Assembly (NCBI GenBank): GCA_964035575.1
Contig: OZ037933.1
Coordinates: 1 to 64,000 of the forward strand
Direction of reading: 5' to 3'
Length of the DNA stretch: 64,000 nt
DNA from: Rhynchopus sp. YZ270_cl-10
Taxonomy: Eukaryota > Euglenozoa > Diplonemea > Diplonemida > Diplonemidae
The translations under genes were made by a program, and so were the position numbers. The notes beneath the pieces were generated by a model. That model did no database searches. It had not been told where the DNA came from and was given only the letters and a program-made list of their open reading frames with translations. Below, one piece after another: positions 33,184 through 42,036 of the stretch; positions within the stretch are counted from its first letter, which is position 1, and every line of letters begins with the position of its first letter.

Positions 33184-34365
33184 CCCAGAGTTTTTTTTAG
33201 GGACCGGTTTTTTTGAGCTTAGGGGGGGTGAGATGTTTTTTGGTCAAAAAAAAATTTCGCGCGCTTCGCGCGCGAAGACCCTGGAGAAGCTAGTTTGTGG
33301 GGGTTTTGGAATCCGTCCGCGCTGTGGTGGGGTCAATTTGACGAAATGGGCAAGTTCTTGGTTTTGGTCAAAATGGGTGTAAGGTTAAGGGGCCAGTGAA
33401 AACATAGAGGATAATATACGAAACAAGAAAAGGGTGAAATGGGTCAAGGCTGCCCGCCGCAGGCGGAAAATTTTGATATCATGCACTTTTTTGGGGTCAG
33501 CAACGAGTACCATGTCATGGGAAGAGTGGGATGCTAGCTTGCGCCGCAGGCGCACGGTACGCTACTTTTATTATTTCGCCACATCCTTTTTCTCATTCCC
33601 CTTGGGGTTCTGCGAGCTCCGTCCGTCAAATGCTAGAAACACTTGTATTTTATAGTCTTTGGAAAACTCGCCCACCCTCTAACTCCGCCCTCGGCACCCG
33701 ACATCAAGCTTGCTCCTCAAATCACCCAGTTCACAAGCATTCTCACCCCCCCAAAAAACTCGAAAATCCCAAAAACCACCCAAAATTTTTGCTCACCCCC
33801 CCTAAAAACTCAAAAAAAATCGTGAGAGGGGGTGAAACCCCCCCTCACCCCCCCTAAAAAAAAACTCTGCCACCCCCCCAAAAATGCATGCTAACAAAGT
33901 GCTAACAAACTGCTAAATAATACCCTTTTTTTTGGGTTCAGCCACACCAAAGTCATCTAAAACAAAAAAAAAAAAAAAAAACCAGAAATGCGGGGCAAGA
34001 GTGGTGTCCTCTCTTTTCAATTCGATGTGAAACGGCCAGCTTACGCCTGACAAAGAGTTAACACTTCACTTCAATCCGTTTAAAGTTTACTTCCAAATAC
34101 GGTCCGCTCACCGGTTAGTTACCTTGGATACATAACCGGTGTATCTGGTGGAACCCATGCAGTCCTACATCCATTTTCGTCGACGCACAACACCTGGGGA
34201 ATATTTCCCAGGGCAAAAGCACTAACACACCTACCCACTGCAAGCAAGCGAGGACATGACGCACATCGTCTGCGCGAAAAGTGTCACTACAACAAGCCCG
34301 AAAAAGTGGAGTACAAAAAAAATAAAAATCTGAGACCTGCCTTCTGTTCACAAATCTAAAAAGAG
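33184..34365. other. Gene desert segment
   Basis: Contains a truncated shared core (33307-33360), GC palindrome TTCGCGCGCTTCGCGCGCGA (33256-33275) and the conserved GC hairpin motif in reverse (33541-33562). It also has C-run/A-run low-complexity DNA (33745-33890) and a direct repeat of GTGCTAACAAACTGCTAAAT (33899), related to 30375. No gene is seen. Confidence 0.5.
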
Positions 34366-34630
34366 CTGAAGTTACTGATGCACACCTCCGACTGACCCAG
34401 GTACGATGTCATCCATCATGACGAAAAGCACAAAAATACCGTGTAGGAAACCTAATGGCTTGCCGTACCGTAGTGAACGGGGGAGCACCTTCTGCTGAAG
34501 AGTTCGTGAGCTTACAGGTACTCCTGACTTTTGGTCGCTGTTTCATGCTCCGAGTGTTCACAGCATGGGGAAGCCACGGCCCAGCATTTATATACCCTAG
34601 CCAGGGTTTAACTTTGCAGGTAGTAGGGGC
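34366..34630 (+). repeat. Family D repeat, copy D2
   Basis: GATGCACACCTCCGACTGAC, GGAAACCTAATGGCTTGCCG, GAGTTCGTGAGCTTACAGG and CAGCATTTATATACCCTAGC occur in the same order as in D1 and the 31215 copy. Confidence 0.65.
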
Positions 34631-35670
34631 AGGGACGTTTAGCACCCTGAGGACAACACAGAATAGTCCCGCATACCCCTCCGGGCCAGTACAGCTAGTA
34701 GAACAAAAAATCCTGATTTTTCGACCCCGCGGAGAGGCGCGGCGAGAACTACAAAGAATAGTGAAAGAAAAAGTTGAAACGTGCTAAAACGCATCTCAGT
34801 CGAGATCATGCAAAGGGTGGGACAAAAAAATAAATAAATGAAAAACAAGTATTCAATTGCTATCGAAAAAAAAAATATGTGTCCCGTGGATATGGGGAGG
34901 CTCGATGACCATTTGCTCCTCATCAATCGTCGTCGGAGCAGTGCGGAAGGGAATAGAACACATAATACAACCGTGGGCGTGGGGTTTTTCCACAGGTTAT
35001 TTTTTTCTTAGCAAATCGTTGTTCTTTTGTTGTTGTTGTGTTCCACACCTTCCACCCCTGGAGGATCAATTGGTCTTTTTTTTCCTCGAAAAACTGAAAT
35101 TACACACAAAGAACAAATTAAAAAAAGGGCCCATATGCATTTTTGGGTCCGCTCCCATACCTTACTTCACTTTCTTGGTTACCCTTGCAAGGGGTGAAGG
35201 AAGGTTGTGGAAATTTTTTTTGATAAAGCTTTGAACAAGGCCCACGTGTACAGAAATATTCCGTTCACAGACTAAAAAAAAGCTGTGAAGGAGCCTGAGA
35301 GAGGTTGCCAGACCTCTCCCAAGCACGGCACCGGGTTAATCCAGTTCTTCTGCAAAACAAAGATTTAGATGAAACAAAACTTGGAAAGGGGTCACTTCCT
35401 TACGTGCGTAAAGAGAAACGGGGGACACAGAAGGTGCAGTTATTAATGCGCTGACCCACGTACGAAAGGAAACAAAAACTTCAGAATTTAAAAAGGAAAT
35501 AAAAACCCCGTTCGTCTTTTGTTTAGTTGGGTACGCTACCCACGTCATACGCAAAGGTGAAAAAAAAAATGTGTTAAACTGTAAGGTTGTTTTGGACACG
35601 GAAGGAAAATTGCTGAATCAGAAAGTGGAGTGGGGGAAAGGGCATCATTAACAAGCACCCGCACAAAGCT

Positions 35671-35760
35671 TAGTTTTTGTTGTGTCGACAAGCACCTAGT
35701 ACAGGAAAAACTCCTGTTCGCTTCCACCCAACGCTTTCGTGAACGATAGTTGAGACAAAG
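35671..35760 (+). repeat. Hairpin repeat G3
   Basis: TTTTTGTTGTGTCGACAAGC followed by the GTTCGCTTCCACCC...GTGAACGATAGTTGAGAC hairpin that also ends D1. Confidence 0.6.
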
Positions 35761-36010
35761 GGGCAAAGAGAGCAAAGGGGGCACATAACATCTCCCTCTC
35801 TCTCTCTTGGCGTCCCATGCTTGTACCGACAGTTGGGTCTCATCCTTTCTCTTAGGGATTTACACGGAGACACCGTAACCCAAAGGTTATGAAAAAAAAA
35901 AAAAAGAAAAGTTTATAAAAATGGAGGAAAAAAAGAACTAATATTTGTGAGGGCCAAATCCTTGCGGATGTCTTGTTGTTTTGTTGCACAAAAAATAATG
36001 AAAGAAGAAA

Positions 36011-36050
36011 AGTTTGTAAGATGACCCTAACCCTCTCGTGCTTAGTCATC
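36011..36050 (+). repeat. Hairpin repeat B3
   Basis: AGTTTGTAAGATGACCCTAA, CCCTCTCGTGCTTAGTCATC. The stem has one mismatch relative to B2 and B4. Confidence 0.6.
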
Positions 36051-36472
36051 ATACAGAAAAGGGTAGTTGAAAGTACGGAGGGGGGGGGAAAAAAAGGCAA
36101 AGAAAACTTGTGAGATGAATTTGCTTTAGACATTTTGAAATGTGTATGTCCTCGTCAGATACGGGGGAGAGGGGGAGAGGGAAATATTTAAAGATGGAGT
36201 TGTTTCGTTCAGGGTTTTAATAATTTCAGCAGTACGCGGCAGCAACAGGAAGGAGCGTTGTACGGCACAACGTGCCAATAACGTTCAACCCACCTACTCG
36301 CTAGGTGATCTTAAAAAAGCCACGAAACGTGAACAGGGGAGGGCGGGTCACGTGTATTACATAATACACGTGATACACGACGTTCAAAAGTATCAAAAAA
36401 AAAATCACCACAATGCTTTATGCTCTCGTTTACTTTAAAAGGAATGTTTGTTTCCCCCTTCTTTCCCCCAAA

Positions 36473-37150
36473 TTAGGGCTCTGTTGCCTCGTCTATGTTC
36501 ATCGAGCACACCAGGAGCCCTGAGTATCTACAAAACTCGCTCCGAGGTTCACTTACCACACTGCAGGCACTGCTTTCACTGTAGCCCAGCTCCGCCTCCA
36601 GCATCTCTGTCATATTGGTGCCGTCATCTGCAAGGCAGTCGAAGATGACTTGACGTGGAGGTGACAGGTCGTCTTGATCGCACAGACGCACCATGCTGTC
36701 GAACGCACACTGTGCCTGGCACGTCTGCACGCTTGGTGTAGCTGTAGAGAACGTGTCGTGGCCGTGCTCTTCCAGCGCCTCACGCTTTCTCCGTGGAGTG
36801 TTCGTTGGTGGCAGCATGGGCGGCGCTGGGCTGTACTTCCTGCCCGCGGTTCTCACCGATCGTGGCGTGATGACACCGCGTGTACTGCGCGTTGACGTCT
36901 CCGATCTGGTTGGTGTCAAGCACCCAATGGACTGACAGTTGCGCAGCGTCCCCACCTCGGAGGGGAGGGGCATCAACACGAGGCTTCCCTTCGCCCGCGG
37001 GAGCCGACGCGCCGCCACGGCAAGCTCCTTGTCCTCAACGAGGATGCCTTCCTGCAGAAGGTCCTGCACGCTCATCTGGCTCGCATCGGCAAGCGCCATG
37101 AAAGCGCTGCGTAGCTCACGCAAGCGGGTCTGCACATCCTCCGAGACCAT
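36473..37150 (-). CDS. Unknown protein, about 225 aa
   Basis: The ATG at 37150 follows a C/T-rich leader. The first 70 residues look helical (EDVQTRLRELRSAFMALADASQMSVQDLLQE). The middle is basic and rich in Ser/Thr-Pro (TPTRSETSTRSTRGVITPRS) with a possible nuclear signal (PRRKREALEE). The end is acidic. I do not recognise a family. A strong donor-like GTAAGT at 36551-36556, inside the frame, raises the possibility of a 76-nt intron ending CAACAG at 36481, which would replace the last residues. The unspliced reading ends NIDEATEP and is equally possible. Confidence 0.6.
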   Translation of the reverse strand: MVSEDVQTRLRELRSAFMALADASQMSVQDLLQEGILVEDKELAVAARRLPRAKGSLVLMPLPSEVGTLRNCQSIGCLTPTRSETSTRSTRGVITPRSVRTAGRKYSPAPPMLPPTNTPRRKREALEEHGHDTFSTATPSVQTCQAQCAFDSMVRLCDQDDLSPPRQVIFDCLADDGTNMTEMLEAELGYSESSACSVVSEPRSEFCRYSGLLVCSMNIDEATEP

Positions 37151-37292
37151 GTACGGATGTACCAAAGGGAGGGAGGGGGAGGAGAGGGGAGGGAGGAGGC
37201 TGATTGTATTGGAGTGATTTGGGGAGGGGGGAGGGGGGACTCGAAAGGGCAGCAAAAAAAATAAATAAATAAATCTGTATTGATTCGTATTT
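37151..37292. other. Leader region before the mobile element
   Basis: Strongly C/T-rich on the minus strand just upstream of the gene at 37150, then TAAA repeats up to the GTATTT duplication beside the element. Confidence 0.5.
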
Positions 37293-38220
37293 CATACTTG
37301 GACCGCCCGAAATATATTTCGGGCGAATTCGGGCGAATTTTTCGGGCGCGGATCCCGAGCGCCCGAAATGTGCCCGAAATATATTTCGGGCGTTTTAAAG
37401 GGAATTTATACGTAATTCGGGCGAATTCGGGCGCATTTCGGGCGAATTCGGGCGCATTTCGGGCGAATTCGGGCACATTTCGGGCGATTTCGGGCAGATT
37501 CGGGCGAATTCGGGCGCCCAACCAGTATCTTATGTGTGCTGGGAAGCATGCTATCAGTGTAAAAATCTAACGCTTTATTTGAAAGATTGGCACAAAATTT
37601 GTTCAAAGAAAAAAAAATTGAGCAAAAATTCCTAGTAGAACCCAACTTATATGAGTGCAGCTCTGTTAGCAGCCACGTATAAAACCGATTTCCCTAACAA
37701 TTTACACTAAAATACTACTAAAAACGTAAAAAGGCGATTTTTCACGTTTTTGGGCATCTCCTGAGCAACTACAGGCCCGAAACACCCCGAGAATGGGTCA
37801 GAACCACCCTGTGACCCGAAAATTCACAAAAATTCACCCTGAAATACGAAAAAATAGTGAAAACCCGGTTCATAGTGTGTTTTGGGTAGGAATAAGCAAA
37901 TGATAGTCAGAAAACCCGTGATTTGGTGGTTGATTCTCACGGGCCTCCAAAGTGCACTCAGGTGTACAAAAGTTTTCGATTCTTGCTTATTTTGACAGAT
38001 TTGGCATCAAATATTTCCAAATATAAAAAGTTTTTTGCGAAAATGAGTAGAACCCTACCTAGTCGGTTTTCACTACGGAAAAAGCGCCCGAATTCGCCCG
38101 AAATCTGCATTTCGGGCGATTTCGGGCGTTTTCGGGCGACTTCGGGCGCACAAAATCGCCCGAAATTCGCCCCTAATTCGCCCGAAATGCCCGAAATATA
38201 TTTCGGGCGGTCCAAGTATG
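37293..38220 (-). mobile_element. CCCGAAAT-type foldback element, copy 2 (928 bp)
   Basis: The reverse orientation of the copy at 13503. It has the same CATACTTGGACCGCCCGAAA ends and is flanked by GTATTT on both sides (37287-37292 and 38221-38226). The unique middle is readily aligned to copy 1, while the TTCGGGCG arrays differ in unit number. It has no coding capacity. Confidence 0.9.
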
Positions 38221-39262
38221 GTATTTAGTGTACCAGGGTTGTTCCTTGTTCTCGGGAAAAACAGCAAAATTCTGGATTTATGTTCCCGTTTTTTTCCTTT
38301 TTTTGGGTGGGGTTTTTTGCCCTTTTTCGGGCTTTCCGAGCTCTACCCTCACTGTAGTGGGGTCATTTCGAGAAAATGGACAAGTTCTTGATTGATACAA
38401 ATTTTGGTTACGACCACTAGTGAGTTGCTCACAATGCTAAATGAGTGTCAGAACTGTGATTCTGGGCCCACTTTAACCGCCCTTCGAAATTCAAAAAGGG
38501 GTCCCAAACCCGGGCGCGCTACACTCGCGCGGAACTTTTTGCAGCTTTGGTATAGTTGCATTTTTGGCTGCAAAATGCAAGGGGACCCCCAAAGACGTTG
38601 GGAATATTATTTGGATGGGGCAGTGATTTTGTACCTGCATACACGCTCCCTCGCGGTAACCGCGTGCATGCCAATGAAGTGCTCTCTGGGGTTCGATAAC
38701 CCGTGGAACCAGTGCTTCCGCCGATGAACGGTGAGGCGTTGCACTTCTCTTTTTTGCGGAGCAAAAAATAATATAAATGGCGCCGCAGGCAAAAAATTTT
38801 GAGTACAGTGTAAAAATCTAGCTTCCAACGAACCCTTTTTTGCAGAGCAAAAAATGAAAAATGGCGCCGCAGGCAAAAAAAAATTGGGGGTACAGCCCTG
38901 ACGGTGCAGGATTTTGTTGTCAATTTTTTTTTTCTTGCCCCCTGAAAACTCTTGCTTTTGAGAGTTTCGACCATTTCACCACACTGGTGGTGTGTCACCT
39001 ACAGTGAAACCCACTAGAAACCACAAGAAAGCCCCCCAAGGAAAAAAAGGAAAAAAAAACTAAAATCCAGAATTTCATGTTCTCGGTCCCACTTAGGAAC
39101 TTCCCTGTAGTGTACGTTACATTTTTTTTTTTTTCTTCTGTTTTCGGAGAGTTTCCAGCACCTCCCATATGTCTTCCTAGAATGAATCCATCAGAACAAC
39201 ACAAAAAAAAAAAGACATACACCTCTCTCTCTCCCTCACCTCACCTTCACATCATCCCCCTT
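38221..39262. other. Intergenic with degenerate core and tandem duplication
   Basis: A degenerate shared core lies at 38329-38390. A roughly 80-bp tandem duplication at 38740-38885 repeats GGCGCCGCAGGCAAAAAA and GAGCAAAAAAT. I see no gene; a GGTTCGATAACCC string near 38690 is not part of a tRNA fold. Confidence 0.5.
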
Positions 39263-40717
39263 TCACGCCTGCTTACTCAACAGCTCCTCTGCAGATTGGA
39301 AGATATGTTGTTCCTTTTTCTTCTCCTTCGCCTCTCCTTCTCCCGCCACCCTCTTAAACTCTTTCACCAAATACGACTCAAAAGGGAAGCCTGAGTGCGG
39401 AGTCGCTGGCTCCAGGGAATGCATGTACTCGGGGAGGTCTTTGTGGTAGGTGAAGGGCACCATTTGGTTGGTGTTGGTGCACCAGAGCTGCCGGGTGCGT
39501 TGTGCGGCAGCGTCGTAGGCTTTGAGAACGGCGAGACGCTGCTGCTGCTCTGTTGCCTCCACCTTGCGCCCCAACGCTGTCAACCCCATGATCAAAAACT
39601 CCTGCGACTCCAACTGATCATCCTCCAGGGTCAACCCTTCCTGCCCAGCTGCGACCACATCCTTCCACCTTCCTGCCAAGACGCACGCTCGGGCATACAT
39701 CACCAACGCCCCAAGATAGTTGCTCTTAAACAAAAACGGTGCCTCCCTTATGTTCAGTGGATATTTCATGGCAGCGTGGTCACGGTACAGTGTCAACGCA
39801 TTCTGAGCGCTTTCTAATGCAGGAAGGTTCAACCCGGTCGCGAGATAGCATTCTGCTTCGCTTGTGAGAAGATCCGCAGTTAACAGCGATTCAGAAGATT
39901 CGGGCACAGTAAGGACAATGCCGTGCCACTGTAAAACCTCGGATGCTGCCCACCACGCAGGAATACTGCGTTTAAACTTCTCGATCTCTGATAAGGCTTC
40001 AGAATGCGACCCTTCGTTGACCAAATGCTGGATGGTGTTTCGTGTACCGGCATGTGTCTGTGCAGTTTTATATTCTCTCGACAGCGCCTCCGCATCGTCT
40101 CTAGAATAATGAGTAAGAATATAACTCCCCCGTCTGCTGAGGTATTCCAGCATGGTTTGAAACTCCTCTTTTTCCGGAGAGGTCATCGCGAGAACACGGC
40201 CCCGCAGTGCTTCGGACTGAAGAAGACGTTGCAACTCCGCTGTCTGCGTGAAAATGTCAACAAACACACTGCCACCCGGCATTTGGTGCACCGCCATCCC
40301 ACCATGCTTTTGATCCACACCGTTGCCACGTACCGCCTCTTCTAATAGGCTAGCCCTGTACGCATCAGGGTTGGCCTGCTCTTCAGCTTCATAGTCACGA
40401 AACACCTCCCCCTCTGTGGTGAACCTATGCAGCAGGTACGGCCACGTCGCGACAAAACGCGCCATTTTTGCAGCCTCCTCTTCGGGAACACCCTCCAGCC
40501 AGGGGGGAAGCATGGTGGTCGTGTGGGTGCTGCCGGTGGTGTGGCTGCTGGGGCGGTTGGCCCGTGCTGCGACGTCGTCGCCATTGGTGCGGAACCACCG
40601 AACCGTCTCTTCTGTGTTCGTCTGCGGGTGGAGGTGGGAACCCCACAAGGGGTCGGCAGTGGTGGTGGTGGTGATGTGCCGAACGGAGCGGAGGTGTAGG
40701 GTGCGAAAGAGGGTCAT
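39263..40717 (-). CDS. TPR-like protein, probably mitochondrial
   Basis: A single-exon protein of 484 residues from ATG 40717. The N-terminus MTLFRTLHLRSVRHITTTTT is basic, hydroxylated and free of acids, like a mitochondrial presequence. The C-terminal half has paired helices with tetratricopeptide-like spacing (ECYLATGLNLPALESAQNALTLY, GALVMYARACVLAGRWKDVVAAGQEGL, SQEFLIMGLTALGRKVEATEQQQRL), then a charged tail (GEGEAKEKKKEQH). The central region (GMAVHQMPGGSVFVDIFTQTAELQRLL) is not recognised. It is likely a scaffold or assembly protein; the exact role is unknown. Upstream in-frame codons lack an ATG. Confidence 0.6.
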   Translation of the reverse strand: MTLFRTLHLRSVRHITTTTTADPLWGSHLHPQTNTEETVRWFRTNGDDVAARANRPSSHTTGSTHTTTMLPPWLEGVPEEEAAKMARFVATWPYLLHRFTTEGEVFRDYEAEEQANPDAYRASLLEEAVRGNGVDQKHGGMAVHQMPGGSVFVDIFTQTAELQRLLQSEALRGRVLAMTSPEKEEFQTMLEYLSRRGSYILTHYSRDDAEALSREYKTAQTHAGTRNTIQHLVNEGSHSEALSEIEKFKRSIPAWWAASEVLQWHGIVLTVPESSESLLTADLLTSEAECYLATGLNLPALESAQNALTLYRDHAAMKYPLNIREAPFLFKSNYLGALVMYARACVLAGRWKDVVAAGQEGLTLEDDQLESQEFLIMGLTALGRKVEATEQQQRLAVLKAYDAAAQRTRQLWCTNTNQMVPFTYHKDLPEYMHSLEPATPHSGFPFESYLVKEFKRVAGEGEAKEKKKEQHIFQSAEELLSKQA

Positions 40718-41018
40718 GGTGTGTGTTTGGGGTCTGATGGAAAAGGGGGGTGTACACAAAGGGGGGTGATGGTGTAAAGTAATGTGCTTCCCGCTGCTGC
40801 TCTCGATGCCCGATTGTTGATCAAAAGGGTGACTCAAGGGCATATCATGAAAACTGTTCTTTTATTCGCCAAACAATCATCAAACCGTGTTTCTCGCTCT
40901 CCTCTATTCCAACCCAACAAAAGGAACGAAACTATTCTGCATAGTGTCTCGCTGCGTGGGGAGGAGCTCACATGCCCCACTGCAAGACCCTTCCTGGGAT
41001 GCAGGGCAAAACCCAAAG

Positions 41019-41630
41019 ATGAATGCAACCCGTATCGTAACGGATTTCCACGAGCTCAGCTCCCTCTCTCTCCTCGAGTCATCGTACGGAAGGGCCAGCG
41101 CCGAACTTTTGGCGACTACCTCTTTGGCGAAGTCTGAGATCGCATCGCACTGGCCCCAATTTTTGGAACGGGTGAAGCGTGCCACCGGCGCAAAGCAGTA
41201 CAAGAGCACCGAAACATTGTTTCGGGATGTCCTGCCTTTCGTGGCGACAGAGGCCCCTCTCGTTGCTGAGGTGTTGGCCACCGCGTGTGTACATGCGACG
41301 GTGTCCAGCAATGTTGTTGAAGGGGACTTCAGCAAGGCGAAGGAGCGAAGTGGCGAGCACAGGGCTTCTCTTGGTTTCGACACCCTATGTGCTGAAATTG
41401 TCCTGTCTGACATGGACAAGGTGTGCGCTGCGCAACGTTCTCTCTTCCTGCAGGCGCTCAGGTTGTGGGAAACCGACGTGGACCGGCGGATGACGAACGG
41501 ATTCAAGAAGGAACGACTGCACGGCCTGCTCGATGAGCCAACTGGGGTACTGGGAGATGAACAGGGTGGCTGCAATTCCTCTGCGGAACGGGGTGTGCTC
41601 CATCCTATTTTTCAAAAAAACGTTCATTGA
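41019..41630 (+). pseudogene. Possible hAT-transposase C-terminal remnant
   Basis: The only plus-strand coding candidate. The first ATG is at 41019 and the stop TGA at 41628-41630. Near the C-terminus, ATACVHATVSSNVVEGDFSK followed by a charged segment and LCAEIVL resembles the hAT dimerisation region (small residue, SSxxVExxFS). The N-terminal catalytic part is absent, so a functional transposase is unlikely. The stop lies inside hairpin A3. The similarity is modest and judged by eye. Confidence 0.35.
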
Positions 41631-41681
41631 AAACTTGGTTGTATTAGTGTAGCCACCAGAGTAGAGTGTGCTCCACTATAA
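41627..41681 (+). repeat. Hairpin repeat A3
   Basis: Leader GAAAACTTGGTTGTATTAG, stem TAGTGTAG with CTCCACTA, and a longer loop (CCACCAGAGTAGAGTGTG). It overlaps the end of the hAT-like frame. Confidence 0.7.
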
Positions 41682-42036
41682 CTTTATTAATAGAAGAGGA
41701 AATGGAGAGGGGGAGGGTTTCGACTGTGTTGTTTCTCATCAAGAATTTGTCTTTTTATCATTTTTTGTTTTGCTTCTCTCGACAAATTGCAGGGAAAAAA
41801 AATACCTCTCTTGCCGTTTTGGTGTTGTTTTGTTTGAAAGCAATTTTTACACCCTTTTTTTGCTTTTTTTTACAAAAAAAAAATTCATTGAAAAAGCCTT
41901 TCCCCCCCCTTAGGCCCCTTACCATAAAAAACTCTGTTCCACAGCAGCGGAAAAACGTTATTCATTTTTTTTCTTCTTTTTTTATATAGACCCCCTACAC
42001 ACACGGTACCCCTTCTGGGACCCCTGGAGGACCACG

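Larger units (their letters stand above)
34631..36472. other. End of first gene desert
   Basis: AT-rich DNA with F-like (34778-34815), G (35671-35760) and B (36011-36050) hairpins, and a palindrome CACGTGTATTACATAATACA near 36350. I see no gene. Confidence 0.5.

Noticed and set aside
36481-36556. Possible 37-nt intron within the 36473-37150 gene
   Set aside because: Too short compared with the 62-318 nt introns elsewhere in the window; a 76-nt alternative is kept as a possibility in the gene entry.
38680-38720. GGTTCGATAACCC resembling a tRNA B box
   Set aside because: No acceptor, D or anticodon arms can be folded around it; the string is itself a small palindrome.
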